Shown: positions 15,318-24,976 of the stretch, piece by piece
How the letters are laid out: every line of letters begins with the position of its first letter
How positions within the stretch are numbered: position 1 is the first letter of the stretch
Origin: Stutzerimonas stutzeri
GTDB taxonomy: Bacteria > Pseudomonadota > Gammaproteobacteria > Pseudomonadales > Pseudomonadaceae
DNA length: 64,000 nt
Assembly (NCBI RefSeq): GCF_000590475.1
Contig: NZ_CP007441.1
Coordinates: 2,548,660 to 2,612,659, forward strand
Direction of reading: 5' to 3'
Position numbers and translations under genes: made by a program
Notes under the pieces: model-generated
What the model saw: only the letters and a program-made list of their open reading frames with translations
Databases searched by the model: none
What the model was told of the DNA's origin: nothing

Positions 15318-16140
15318 GCATCAGCAGGGCTTGCCGGTTCATGGGGATAAGCCGACAGGCTTACTACAAGCGCAATCGCGCCGAGGTTGCGCGTCTGGCT
15401 CTGGATCAGCAAGTTAGTGATTTCGTGATGCAAAAGCGTCTGCGGCAACCCCGCATGGGACGCGCAAGCTGCATTATTTGCTGCATTGCCAGCCATGGCA
15501 TCAGCTGCGAGTGGGCCGAGACCGTCTGTTTTCAATCCTGCGTGAGAGACGTTTATTGGTGTCCCGCAAGCGGGCGTATCACAAAACGACTGACAGCCAT
15601 CACCGCTTCCGGCGGCATCCGAACCTGCTCAAGCCGGGTCCTGAGCAGGTAGTCCCAAGCGGCCCGGAGCAAGTCTGGGTGGCTGACATTACCTATTTGC
15701 CCACCCAAGAAGGCGTGGCCTATCTAAGCCTTGTGACGGATGCTTTTTCACGCAAGATTGTGGGCTATCACGTTCATGAAAACCTGCACACCGAGTCGGT
15801 AGCTCAGGCGTTGCGTCGAGCGGTGAGTCAACGTCAAACCGCGCAGCCGCTGATCCACCACTCGGATAGAGGTAGCCAATATTGCTCGGGAACGTACCAG
15901 GCGCTGCATGTTAAACACGGCATCAGGTGCTCGATGACGGACGGCTATGACTGTTATCAAAACGCCCTGGCAGAGCGGGTCAACGGGATATTGAAGACCG
16001 AGCTTTTGCTCAAGAGACCACAGGATTTAACCCAGGCGAAGAAGATGGTGAGCGAGTCGGTAGCAATATACAACCGCGAGCGTCCGCACCAATCTTTGAA
16101 ATATCAAACGCCCGATGCGATGCACCGGACGTTTAGGTGA
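15275..16140 (+). pseudogene. IS3-family OrfB (DDE integrase) with frameshift
   Basis: The catalytic half of the transposase in the -1 frame. The N-terminal part reads ..SRACRFMGISRQAYYKRNRAE in frame with 15341; the rest, from about 15465, is in another frame after loss of one base within ATGGGACGCGC (15455-15465). The downstream part keeps the DDE residues: Asp in VWVADITYLP, Asp in HHSDRGSQY and Glu in LAERVNGILKTE. Stop at 16138-16140, just inside the right repeat. Confidence 0.85.
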
Positions 16141-16185
16141 AACAGGTGTAAACCTATTTCAGGACTAGACAATGAAGTCTTGCTG

Positions 16186-16832
16186 TCACCAATCCTTCAT
16201 AGCCTGTTCAGCTGCCGCATTCGCCGGTTTCGCCAGCAGACCCGTGGGTGCCATCTCAACCGCATAGGTAGCGCCGTCGGCGATTGGCAGATAGCTCACC
16301 CGTCGGGGCTGCGCCTCGAGAAACAGCGGTGCACACTGGCAGCGTTGCAACCACGCCCAGAAGTCGACGCCGAACCGGCTTTTTCCGAGCTCAACATGCG
16401 GATGGCGAGCCTGGTCCTGCTGCTCGACAGCAAGGTAACGACCGGAAAGCTTCTCCAGCCGATAGCCGGGTTTCAAACCGATCAACGTTGCCAAACCTTT
16501 CCAGTGAAGCGCACGCAGATCGAGTTGCCAAAGATCACCTTCCAGCGTGACAAAGCGGATCTGCTGGCCCTCTTCCACCTTCACCTGATAGCGCTGTTGA
16601 CCGTCGGCCTGAAACGATAACGACACTAGGGGTGCGTCCTGCTCCAGTGCCTTATAAGTGGTGACGTCCCAGGCGATCAAGCCAATCAAACCACCCAGTG
16701 CGAGGATCAACATCCCGACAGTGCCTTGCAGCCACCCAACAACCAGTGGCGACGGACCAGCATACGCACCGCTATCAGCGCAGTGATCAGCGCAAGCAAC
16801 GCGACAACCACTGCAAGCCCCAGATATTGCAT
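16186..16832 (-). pseudogene. Frameshifted bitopic membrane protein gene
   Basis: Read from ATG 16832: MQYLGLAVVVALLALITA.. (one helix) RMLVRRHWLLG, after which the frame must shift to continue GWLQGTVGMLILALGGLIG (second helix) and a soluble domain of about 150 residues ending AAEQAMKDW. One G is missing from a GGG run (plus-strand CCC at 16735-16737); restoring it gives 215 residues. The C-domain contains no motif I know. It could be a genuine lesion or a homopolymer sequencing error. The IS right end lies 14 bases beyond its stop. Confidence 0.65.
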
Positions 16833-17051
16833 CGCCACATTCCCGGAAAATTTGACGGAACATTATCGACAGCGCTACGGAGGGCAGCCAGCAGCAGATA
16901 GAAACGCTGACTACGAGTCGACATTCTGTTGTCGTTGCGTCATGGCCGAAACGACCGAAGCCGCGTCTAACCAGCTCGCGATTGGCTTGCAGCAGCGCAA
17001 GCGGCATCATGCCCCGCCTGTCTTCACCGATTTGCTCACGAGTGACACTGC

Positions 17052-17834
17052 ATGCCAATGCTTGAATTTGCCACGGACCCGCTGGTACTGGCCGCTCTGA
17101 TGGCCGTTGCCTTCTTTGCAGGATTCATCGATGCGATCGCTGGGGGTGGTGGCCTATTGACCCTACCCGCATTGCTCACAGCCGGCTTGCCGCCACATCT
17201 GGTTCTGGGTACCAACAAATTGTGTGCGACCTTCGGCTCGGCCACGGCAAGCTTCACCTTTTACCGCCGCAAGCTCTTCGACCCCAGACAATGGCGATTC
17301 GCGCTCATGGCTACTGCCATAGGCGCGGCATTGGGCGCGGGATTGGCGCATCTGATCCCCGCCCGCTGGCTTAATCAGATGCTGCCCTTGGTGGTCTTCG
17401 CCTGTGGGTTGTACCTGCTGTTCGGTCGCGTGCCGATCACGCCTCGAGAAGATGCAGCGTTGATCGGCAGGCGCCGACAATGGCCGCAAGGGCTGACATT
17501 GGGTTTTTACGACGGCGTGGCCGGCCCCGGTACGGGGGCCTTCTGGACCGTCAGCAACATGCTGATCTACCCGCTCGACCTGCTCAAGGCCAGCGGTGTG
17601 GCGCGCAGCATGAATTTCGTCAGCAATGGTGTTGCGCTTGCCGTGTTCGTGATTAGTGGCCAGGTTGCCTGGGCATTGGGGATCGGCATGGGGCTCGCAT
17701 TGATGGTTGGTGCCTATCTGGGGGCACGCACAGCGATCCAGGGTGGATCGAAGTTCATTCGACCGATCTTTATCTCGGTCGTGCTTGCATTGAGCCTGAG
17801 ATTAGCTTGGCAGCACTGGTTCGGGGCGGCCTGA
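17052..17834 (+). CDS. TSUP-family (TauE/SafE) membrane transporter
   Basis: A 260-residue protein with about 8 membrane helices, the usual TSUP length. The duplicated motif is visible as GFIDAIAGGGGLLTLPALL near residue 25 and GFYDGVAGPGTGAFW near residue 150. Family members move sulfite, sulfoacetate or other organosulfur anions; the substrate is unknown here. The ATG at 17052 or 17058 may be the start. Its 3' end overlaps convergent nudC by 33 bases. Confidence 0.85.
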   Translation: MPMLEFATDPLVLAALMAVAFFAGFIDAIAGGGGLLTLPALLTAGLPPHLVLGTNKLCATFGSATASFTFYRRKLFDPRQWRFALMATAIGAALGAGLAHLIPARWLNQMLPLVVFACGLYLLFGRVPITPREDAALIGRRRQWPQGLTLGFYDGVAGPGTGAFWTVSNMLIYPLDLLKASGVARSMNFVSNGVALAVFVISGQVAWALGIGMGLALMVGAYLGARTAIQGGSKFIRPIFISVVLALSLRLAWQHWFGAA

Positions 17835-18635
17835 ACGTCGAGCCAGGTACAGCTCGATCAAGTAACGCGCAATGGATTTTGCTGCCGGCAGTGCTGGCAG
17901 ATCGTGGATGGAGAACCAGCCGGCGTCTTCGATCTCTTCAGGCTGCATGACAATCTCGCCCGATGCATATTCCGCGTGGAAGCCAAGCATCAACGAGTGC
18001 GGAAACGGCCAGCCCTGGCTGCAGATGTAGCGAGGCTCCTGAATCAAAACGCCGACCTCCTCGTGCACTTCGCGCCGGACGCACTGCTCGACCGATTCGC
18101 CGGGCTCAACGAAGCCTGCCAGCGTGCTGTATACACCCGGCGCGAAGCGTGGTGAACGTGCCAGCAGCAACTCGTCGCCACGCGTCACCAGAACGATCAT
18201 GCTCGGAGATATGCGCGGGTAATGATGAATGCCGCAGCTCTCGCACTGCATCGCCCGCTCTGTCGGATGTTGACGCATCGGGTTGCCACAGCTACCGCAG
18301 AAGCGATGATGACTGGCCCAGGTACCAATCTGCGCAGCGAAGCCGAGCATACGGAACCTGTCTACATCATCGTCCTGCATCATGAACTGACGCAGGCCCT
18401 GCCAGGCAGCACCAGGCACTTCGGCAGGGTGAGCCAACTCCAACAGAAACACCGAATCGCCCTCGAAGTAACCCAGGCCCTGTTCACTGAGCACAGGTAA
18501 TTCGAGCCGCTTGAGCCAGCCTCTCGGAAACAGCACGCCGTTGGCATCAAAAAGGAAACCCTGCTGGCAATGCACAACGGCCCATCCGCCTTCGCTTGAG
18601 GGATCGAGCAGTGCAGGCTGCCAGCGCAGGTCCAT
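17802..18635 (-). CDS. nudC: NADH pyrophosphatase / NAD-RNA decapping enzyme NudC
   Basis: A 277-residue Nudix hydrolase. Four zinc cysteines are C113, C116, C131 and C134; the Nudix box starts at G174 (GFVEPGESVEQCVRREV.. EEVG); the NADH-specific SQxWPFPxS is at 206-214. NudC cleaves NADH to NMNH and AMP and removes NAD caps from RNA. The ATG at 18635 overlaps the upstream stop by one base (TGATG), so translation is probably coupled to the PilL-like gene. A longer frame upstream belongs to that gene's DNA. Confidence 0.92.
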   Translation of the reverse strand: MDLRWQPALLDPSSEGGWAVVHCQQGFLFDANGVLFPRGWLKRLELPVLSEQGLGYFEGDSVFLLELAHPAEVPGAAWQGLRQFMMQDDDVDRFRMLGFAAQIGTWASHHRFCGSCGNPMRQHPTERAMQCESCGIHHYPRISPSMIVLVTRGDELLLARSPRFAPGVYSTLAGFVEPGESVEQCVRREVHEEVGVLIQEPRYICSQGWPFPHSLMLGFHAEYASGEIVMQPEEIEDAGWFSIHDLPALPAAKSIARYLIELYLARRSGRPEPVLPS

Positions 18636-20317
18636 CAGGCAGCCACCGGAAGGCCCAACGCGCGGACGCTCTCGGACGCAATATCCAAGACACTGGCGCG
18701 AGAGTCGTCGCGCCGCAGTATCGCGCCACCGTCGAGGTAGTACTCGAGGCTGGTCAAGGCATCGGCAAGGGTTTCGAGCATCTGCTCTGGAGGCATCTGC
18801 ACGCCTTCGAGCATCTGCTTCTGAATGAAGTCGGCGCATGCGCCGATCAGCTCGGCAGCCCGATCCTGTTCAAGGAAACGCAACCCGCCTCGAACCGCCA
18901 TCAAGCTGAACGGGACGTTGGCCAGATGCAGCTTTTCCCCATTGGACTCCAGATAGGCTGTGATAGCGCGCTTGGCCAACGCCAGGCCCGCGGTCGCTTC
19001 GCCGATCACAACAATGCAGGCCTCCGTGAGTTGATGATTGGCAAAGGCTTCAGCTTCCTGGCCCGGTTGTGCAATCTGAGGCCGCGATTCACGGCGCTCC
19101 CCGCGCTCCAGGCTTGCCACCATGCTCTCGACATAGAGCACTGCGTCGGCTAGCTTCAGCAACGCTTGGGAATCCGGCGCCTGTTCGGTGCTCCAACCAG
19201 AGACCGTGGCAAGCTGTGCGTGCAAGGTGCTCGAGGCAGAAGACAGGCCTACCATGCCCAGGGTTTTCGCCAGCTTGCCCAACAGGCTGTGCAGATTTGC
19301 GTACGATTCGCTCGGCGCCGTCTGCCTTTCGATGAGGTCCAGCAGATCCTTGAGACTCGCCAGTTCTTCACGAATGGCCGATGACAGCGAGCGCATCACT
19401 GCCTGGCCGGGCCCGGCGAGGCGCTGGGACTCGTCCTCGAGCAGATGATCGGTAAAGGGCAGCGGGCCAAGCGAGAATGTCTCCCGAACCTGAGTGGCCA
19501 TGGGCCCGCTGCTCTCCGCCAGCGCAACCAGATATAGCAATTCCTTGAGCAGGACACGCGGAGGCTCGTACGCCGCGGTGCTGTTGATTTGCCGAAGCTC
19601 CCGGTCGAGCCTGGAAAACAGTTGCTTGCGTGATTGACGCGGTAGCAGCTGGCCATCCAGCTGGGCCTCCAACGCCGCCCCCCCCAGCCAACACAGGCGA
19701 CCAGCAGACGTATTGGCGAACAGCAGATCCAATCGACTGAGGGCTCGCGCCATGAGCTTGAGGCTCGCGGGAGCGTTATCTTCGCGAATGAAACCCAGCA
19801 GACCGACCTGGTACATCTGTCTTAAGCGGCGCGCTTCGGTCATCCGCGCGGCAGGCTCTCGCACTGCCGCCACCACCGGTGGTCGCGCATGATCGAGTCG
19901 GGCACTGAAGAAGAAACTCTCGGCTAACGGCGACTGCGCACTGACGAGCCGCAGCGCGTTGATCGGTGGCAGGAGCAGTTCCGGCATTTCCTGACGGCTG
20001 GCATCAACGCTCTCAAGATAGCGCCCGAGCACGTACAGGGCATTACTCAGCGCTGCCAGCTGGGTATCCCGCTCCTCGCCTGCGCCAACCGGAATATCGG
20101 TGGCGAGCTGGAGTATTTCCTGCGCGAGCAGCTCGGCCCCGGTCAACTCGATGAGCTTGAGGGTTCCGCGAACCTGCTTGAGGTTCTCGACGGCCTGCTG
20201 CAGCAGACTGCCGTTGTTTCGATCGATGATGAAATGCTCGAGGCCCTGCTCGGCTTCCTCCATGGTTGCGAATAACTCATCGCGGACCAGGCTGAGTGAA
20301 GTAGCTCCGGTAACCAT
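18635..20317 (-). CDS. PilL/ChpA N-terminal-like (Hpt-like) helical protein
   Basis: A 560-residue, almost wholly alpha-helical cytoplasmic protein. Repeated four-helix modules (for example NNGSLLQQAVENLKQVRGTL near the start and a similar ALTSLEYYLDGG module near the end) resemble the histidine-phosphotransfer-like N-terminal region of the ChpA/PilL chemotaxis kinases. The usual phospho-His motif HTLKG is absent: the first module reads VRGTLKL without His. No kinase or receiver domain is present. Start has GGGAGG about 10 nt upstream. Coupled to nudC by a one-base overlap. Database labels such as iron transporter are not supported by the sequence. Confidence 0.65.
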   Translation of the reverse strand: MVTGATSLSLVRDELFATMEEAEQGLEHFIIDRNNGSLLQQAVENLKQVRGTLKLIELTGAELLAQEILQLATDIPVGAGEERDTQLAALSNALYVLGRYLESVDASRQEMPELLLPPINALRLVSAQSPLAESFFFSARLDHARPPVVAAVREPAARMTEARRLRQMYQVGLLGFIREDNAPASLKLMARALSRLDLLFANTSAGRLCWLGGAALEAQLDGQLLPRQSRKQLFSRLDRELRQINSTAAYEPPRVLLKELLYLVALAESSGPMATQVRETFSLGPLPFTDHLLEDESQRLAGPGQAVMRSLSSAIREELASLKDLLDLIERQTAPSESYANLHSLLGKLAKTLGMVGLSSASSTLHAQLATVSGWSTEQAPDSQALLKLADAVLYVESMVASLERGERRESRPQIAQPGQEAEAFANHQLTEACIVVIGEATAGLALAKRAITAYLESNGEKLHLANVPFSLMAVRGGLRFLEQDRAAELIGACADFIQKQMLEGVQMPPEQMLETLADALTSLEYYLDGGAILRRDDSRASVLDIASESVRALGLPVAA

Positions 20318-20354
20318 GCCTAGCGCGCCTCCCGCGCAACGTTTAGATGATGCA

Positions 20355-21167
20355 TCAGTCAGCGAAATCCGGTTTCTGTTTGCTCATATGGGCAGCCATT
20401 GCCACCTTGAGGTCTGCCGACTGAAGCATTGCAGCATTCCACGTGGCGATGTATTCGAGACCGTCATCTACACGGTGATCACGCATATAGCGGATCATCT
20501 CCTTGGTGCCACGAATCGCCACCGGCGACTTCGCAGCGATATCGCCTGCGAGGGCGAACACCGCGGCCATCAGCGCCGGCTGATCGGCATAGGCTCGATT
20601 CACCAAACCCATGGTCTGCGCTTCCTGGCCGTCAACGGTGCGTCCGGTATAGGCAAGCTCGCGCATCATCCCATCACCGATGATTCGCGGTAACCGTTGC
20701 AGCGTTCCGACATCAGCCGCCATGCCCATGTCGATCTCCTTGATGGAAAACTGCGCGTCGAGCGTGCTGTAACGCATGTCGCAGGCAGTGATCAGATCGA
20801 TCGCGCCACCGATGCAATATCCTTGGATGGCCGCGATAACCGGCTTGCGGCAACTGTCCACAGCATTGAACGACGCTTGCAGCGTGAGGATCTGACGGCG
20901 CAGGCGCTCAGCGTTGCGTCCGACGTCGGCCCCCATCTGGGTTGCGGCTTGCGCCAATAGCTGCAGATCGATACCGGCCGAAAAATGTTTACCCTCGCCT
21001 GACAGCACCACCACCCGGACATCGTCCGTATCGTCGATCCAGTTAAAAATATCGACGATCTCGCTCCAGAACGCAGCGTTCATGGCATTGACCTTGTCAG
21101 GTCGATTGATCGCCACATGAGCGATCTTGTCCTTCAACTCCACACGGAAGGCTTGGTACTCGGTCAC
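20355..21167 (-). CDS. Crotonase-family enoyl-CoA hydratase/dienoyl-CoA isomerase
   Basis: A 270-residue crotonase. The CoA/oxyanion elements are FSAGIDLQLL (about 63-72) and IQGYCIGGAIDLITACD (about 114-130); the segment EIDMGMAADVGTLQRLP resembles delta3,5-delta2,4-dienoyl-CoA isomerase, with an Asp in the place used for isomerisation. It would act in beta-oxidation of unsaturated acyl-CoA. It lies 37 bases upstream of the PilL-like gene on the same strand. Confidence 0.85.
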   Translation of the reverse strand: MTEYQAFRVELKDKIAHVAINRPDKVNAMNAAFWSEIVDIFNWIDDTDDVRVVVLSGEGKHFSAGIDLQLLAQAATQMGADVGRNAERLRRQILTLQASFNAVDSCRKPVIAAIQGYCIGGAIDLITACDMRYSTLDAQFSIKEIDMGMAADVGTLQRLPRIIGDGMMRELAYTGRTVDGQEAQTMGLVNRAYADQPALMAAVFALAGDIAAKSPVAIRGTKEMIRYMRDHRVDDGLEYIATWNAAMLQSADLKVAMAAHMSKQKPDFAD

Positions 21168-21362
21168 GCTATCATCCTCGACAGCCGAGGCACTTATGTG
21201 CCTTAAACAGGTTGGACAGGCCCTACGCAGGGACCGTTCTCAGCCGAACAACTATAACAACAGCGGGGTGAAAGTCGATGAGGGACGTTGTGAAGCAGCC
21301 CACGCCCTTGCACATCATCGGCTTTGACATCCCGCTATCGCGGCTCAATGCCGAGTATTCGC

Positions 21363-23615
21363 CTATTCCTCGAGGATGCAATCGACCGTATACCGCGTTC
21401 CGCCAGGATGCTCTTCATGCTGCAGCCCATGCACATCGGCGTCGAAACCGGGGAAACGCGCGGCGAAGCGTTGGGCGAAAGCAAGGTAGTCGAGTATTGA
21501 GCGCGTCTCGGCAGTAAACCGCTCGCCCGGCATGATCAGGGGAATACCTGGCGGGTACGGCACCAGCATCACCGCGGCGATACGGCCTTCGAGCGCTTCG
21601 ATGGGTACCGCTTCGACCTCTCCTCGGACCAGCTTGTCGTAGGCATCGGCCGGTTTTATCGCCAGCGCCGGTAGCGCCGTATACATTCGCCGCATGGCTT
21701 TTGCGGTGGCGTTGTCGCGGTAGCACTCGTGCAGGGAATCACACAGATCGCGTAGCCCCATCCCGGCGTAATGGCTGCCACCGACCTGTGCGACGGTCGG
21801 CAAGGCATCGCACAAGGGCACGTTATGGTCGTAGTGCCTTTTGAACTCCAACAATTCAGTCAGCAACGTGCTCCATTTGCCCTTGGTGATCCCCATGGAG
21901 AACAGCACCAGGATCGAATAAAGACCGGTCTTCTCGACAACCAGCCCCCGCTCCCAGAGAAACTTGCTGACAACCGCAGCGGGGATGCCCCGATCACTCA
22001 GCTTACCGCCAGCGGTGAGGCCAGGTGTGACCAGCGTAACCTTGATCGGGTCAAGCAATACGTAGTCATCCGCCACATCACCGAAACCATGCCAGTCAGC
22101 TTCCGGCTCCAGTAGCCAGTCAGCTGTAACCAGCTCGTCCGCTCCATCCGCCGCGGAGGGTTGCCAGATACTGAACCACCAATCGTCCGGCGCCAGATGC
22201 TGGCGGAGATTGGCCAGCGCCCGGCGGAAACTCAGCGCCTCGTCGAAGGTTTCCTGTATCAGAGAGCGCCCGGCGGGGCCTTCCATCATCGCCGAGGCTA
22301 CATCGAGCGAGGCGAGAATGCCGTATTGCGGAGACGTCGAGATATGCATCATGAAGGCTTCGTTGAAGCGATCCCGATCCAACTGCCGCTGTTGACTGTC
22401 GAGCACATGGATCATCGAGGCCTGGCTGAAGGCCGCCAACACCTTGTGCGTCGAATGCGTGGTGAACACCAGAGGCCCTTGCTCGCGCGTATCCATGCCA
22501 TAGCGGCCATCGTAAAACTCGTGAAAGGCTGCGTAGGCATACCAGGCCTCGTCGAAGTGCAAGACATCGACACTGTTGCCCAAGGTGCGCTTGATCAGGT
22601 TGGCGTTGTAGCAGAGACCGTCGTAGGTTGAATTGGTGACCACAGCCAGTTTGACCCGCGGTGGTCGTCCGCGAGCCAGCGGATTCGCATCGACCTTGGC
22701 CTGAATCGATTCCGGGGAGAATTCTTCGAGAGGAATCGGACCGATGATACCGAGTTCGTTGCGCGACGGTGTCAGGTAGAGCGGAATCGCCCCGGTCATG
22801 ATGATCGAGTGCAGTATCGATTTGTGGCAGTTGCGGTCCACCAGGACCAGGTCATCCCGCGCCACCATCGAGTGCCAGACGATCTTGTTCGCCGTCGAAG
22901 TGCCATTGATCACGAAGAACGTATGGTCCGCACCGAAGTTGCGTGCCGCACGAGCCTCGGCCGCCGCCAGCGGCCCGGTGTGGTCAAGCAGCGAGCCGAG
23001 CTCCGGCACCGAGACCGACAGATCGGAACGCAGGGTGTTCTCGCCGAAGAATTGATGGAAAGCCTGGCCGACCGGGCTCTTGCGAAACGCAACGCCACCG
23101 CCATGACCCGGTGTGTGCCACGAGTAGTTGGAGTCACCGGTATGCTGAACCAGCGCGCGGAAAAACGGCGGTAGCAGGCCGTCCAGATAGCTCCGGGCAG
23201 CCCGGGCGACCTGCCGAGCCAGGAACGGAACGGTGTCTTCGAACAGGTAGAGCAACCCGCGCAACTCGTTCAGGTCCGCCATCGCTTCGGCCGGAGCATT
23301 TTCGATGGTGATCTGCTCACCAAGCGCAAAGATCGGCAATTGTGGAGCGCGCCGCCGCGCGACGCGAATCAGGCCCACTACATCCTGCAGCAACCGCTGA
23401 TTTTCCCCGGCGCCCTCGGCAGCCACCAGGATACAAGCCAAACCGTGGTGTGTGGATGCGACGATGCGGCCTTCGGCGGAACTTCCGGTAGGGAGAATAT
23501 GAAAGCCGTCGCGTTCGAGCTCGACGGCTATCTCGCGGACCCGCTCGCCGGCGACGGTATCGGCTTTGATGTCGCGATGAACGATGAGGATGGGAAACTT
23601 GAGGTCTTTATACAT
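21363..23615 (-). CDS. ldcA: Lysine decarboxylase LdcA (Orn/Lys/Arg decarboxylase family)
   Basis: A 750-residue fold-type-I PLP decarboxylase: N-terminal wing domain (1-135), PLP core with the Lys391 Schiff base (HSTHKVLAA) and Asp355 (HFDEAWYAY), and C-terminal domain. Converts lysine (possibly arginine or ornithine) to the diamine cadaverine with uptake of a proton. In P. aeruginosa the syntenic gene ldcA serves lysine catabolism under arginine control via ArgR; I infer the same here. No partner antiporter gene is adjacent. Start ATG at 23615 is 117 bases after the dnaQ stop. Confidence 0.85.
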   Translation of the reverse strand: MYKDLKFPILIVHRDIKADTVAGERVREIAVELERDGFHILPTGSSAEGRIVASTHHGLACILVAAEGAGENQRLLQDVVGLIRVARRRAPQLPIFALGEQITIENAPAEAMADLNELRGLLYLFEDTVPFLARQVARAARSYLDGLLPPFFRALVQHTGDSNYSWHTPGHGGGVAFRKSPVGQAFHQFFGENTLRSDLSVSVPELGSLLDHTGPLAAAEARAARNFGADHTFFVINGTSTANKIVWHSMVARDDLVLVDRNCHKSILHSIIMTGAIPLYLTPSRNELGIIGPIPLEEFSPESIQAKVDANPLARGRPPRVKLAVVTNSTYDGLCYNANLIKRTLGNSVDVLHFDEAWYAYAAFHEFYDGRYGMDTREQGPLVFTTHSTHKVLAAFSQASMIHVLDSQQRQLDRDRFNEAFMMHISTSPQYGILASLDVASAMMEGPAGRSLIQETFDEALSFRRALANLRQHLAPDDWWFSIWQPSAADGADELVTADWLLEPEADWHGFGDVADDYVLLDPIKVTLVTPGLTAGGKLSDRGIPAAVVSKFLWERGLVVEKTGLYSILVLFSMGITKGKWSTLLTELLEFKRHYDHNVPLCDALPTVAQVGGSHYAGMGLRDLCDSLHECYRDNATAKAMRRMYTALPALAIKPADAYDKLVRGEVEAVPIEALEGRIAAVMLVPYPPGIPLIMPGERFTAETRSILDYLAFAQRFAARFPGFDADVHGLQHEEHPGGTRYTVDCILEE

Positions 23616-23732
23616 GGGTGCTTCCTAAGGGCGTTCTCCCTCCAGCGTAGAAGGTCCGCCCCCAAGCACCAAGCGTGTAATGTGACGACACTGTGTCGCA
23701 ATGACGAAGCGCGCGTCTCCAACGATCTAGAC

Positions 23733-24494
23733 TCAGGCCGGCAGGGCTTCAGTCTCGATTTCGGCAGGCTGTTCCAGTTGCACCCAGAGCGGCGTCGCGC
23801 CCGCGGCCTTTTCGATGGCCTGCATGCGTGCTGCATGCGCGGCGACTTCGCCGGAGTTGGCGCGGATAACCAACGTACTGGGGCGATCGCCCGGCAGCCG
23901 GCGGATTGGCGTCGCCTGTCGCCGACCGCCGTTTTCAGAGTCGGCGCCCTCACCTGCCAGGGACAGGTTGGTCTGCCCGCCGGTCATGGTCAGGTAAACG
24001 TCGGCAAGGATCTCGGCATCGAGCAGTGCGCCGTGCAAGTCACGACCAGAGTTGTCGACGCCGTAGCGCTTGCACAGCGCATCGAGGCTGTTGCGCTGCC
24101 CCGGATGACGCTCGCGAGCCATCAGCAATGTATCGAGTATGCCGCAGTGATCGCTCAGTTCCGCACGGTCCTGTTGTCCAAGCAGGGCGAACTCATTGTT
24201 GATGAAGCCGACGTCGAACGCGGCGTTATGAATGATCAGCTGCGCGCCCTTGATGAACTCAAAGAACTCATCGGCTACATCCTTGAACCGGGGCTTGTCA
24301 GTGAGAAACTCATTGGTGATGCCGTGAACGGCGATGGCGCCCTCGTCCACTTCACGGTCCGGCTGAAGGTACACGTGATAATGGCGACCCGTAAGGCGTC
24401 GGCCGATGACCTCAACACAGCCAATCTCGATGATCCGGTGCCCATCGGTCACCGGCATGCCAGTGGTTTCGGTGTCCAGCACTACGCTACGCAT
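23733..24494 (-). CDS. dnaQ: DNA polymerase III epsilon (proofreading exonuclease)
   Basis: A 253-residue DEDDh exonuclease. Metal and catalytic residues are D7 and E9 (LDTETTG), D94 (HNAAFD), H154 and D159 (HGALLDAE). Residues beyond 180 form the linker and the alpha-binding tail. It edits misincorporated bases within the polymerase III core. It begins 12 bases after rnhA on the same strand. In E. coli the two genes are divergent; in pseudomonads they are co-oriented, as here. Confidence 0.95.
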   Translation of the reverse strand: MRSVVLDTETTGMPVTDGHRIIEIGCVEVIGRRLTGRHYHVYLQPDREVDEGAIAVHGITNEFLTDKPRFKDVADEFFEFIKGAQLIIHNAAFDVGFINNEFALLGQQDRAELSDHCGILDTLLMARERHPGQRNSLDALCKRYGVDNSGRDLHGALLDAEILADVYLTMTGGQTNLSLAGEGADSENGGRRQATPIRRLPGDRPSTLVIRANSGEVAAHAARMQAIEKAAGATPLWVQLEQPAEIETEALPA

Positions 24495-24506
24495 GTTTCA
24501 ACTCAC

Positions 24507-24959
24507 TTAAGCGGTTTGTCGTTTGGCCTGTACCACGCCACGATTGGCCAGGACATCGGCGCGTTCGTTTCCCGGGTGGCCAGTGTGCCCACGCACCCAT
24601 TGCCAGCTCACCTGGTGGCGGCTGACCTGTTCATCCAACAGACGCCACAGATCGGCGTTCTTTACCGGCTGCTTGGCAGCGGTCTTCCAGCCACGCTTCT
24701 TCCAGTTGGGCATCCAGTCATTGATGCCTTGCATGACATATTGGGAGTCGGTCACCAACTTGACCTGGCAAGGTCTTTTCAGCTCTTCCAGTGCACGGAT
24801 CGCCGCCATCAGCTCCATTCGGTTATTGGTGGTTTCCGCTTCGCCGCCCCACAGCTCACGCTCAACGCCCTTGTATACAAGTAGCGCGCCCCAGCCACCG
24901 GGACCCGGATTACCCTTGCAGGCGCCATCCGTGTATATCTCGACCGTTTCATCACTCAT
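24507..24959 (-). CDS. rnhA: Ribonuclease HI
   Basis: A 150-residue RNase H fold. The four carboxylates lie in EIYTDGACKGN (Asp11), RMELMAAI (Glu), LVTDSQYV (Asp) and NERADVLANRG (Asp). It removes RNA from RNA:DNA hybrids. It starts 17 bases downstream of the methyltransferase stop and precedes dnaQ by 12 bases, so all three are probably one transcript. Confidence 0.95.
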   Translation of the reverse strand: MSDETVEIYTDGACKGNPGPGGWGALLVYKGVERELWGGEAETTNNRMELMAAIRALEELKRPCQVKLVTDSQYVMQGINDWMPNWKKRGWKTAAKQPVKNADLWRLLDEQVSRHQVSWQWVRGHTGHPGNERADVLANRGVVQAKRQTA

Positions 24960-24976
24960 GAAGGATTATTTGCCCT

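Larger units (their letters stand above)
14862..16171 (+). mobile_element. IS3-family insertion sequence, inactivated
   Basis: A 1310-base element with 27-base imperfect terminal inverted repeats (14862-14888 and 16145-16171; both end TGTC at the tips and share GTTTACACC at the inner end). The target duplication is ATG (14859-14861 and 16172-16174). It has the two overlapping frames of IS3 elements and a slippery A-AAA-AAG at 15269-15275 for -1 frameshifting. Both frames carry lesions, so this copy should not move by itself. I cannot settle the subgroup (IS150-like by the slippery site). Confidence 0.9.

Noticed and set aside
21278..21517. 79-codon plus-strand frame with a ribosome-site-like GGGGTGAAAG
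   Set aside because: Two thirds lie antisense to ldcA and become Arg/Ala-rich there; not convincing as a gene.
23340..24884. 514-codon plus-strand open frame across ldcA, dnaQ and rnhA
   Set aside because: It overlaps three well-supported minus-strand genes and lacks family features.
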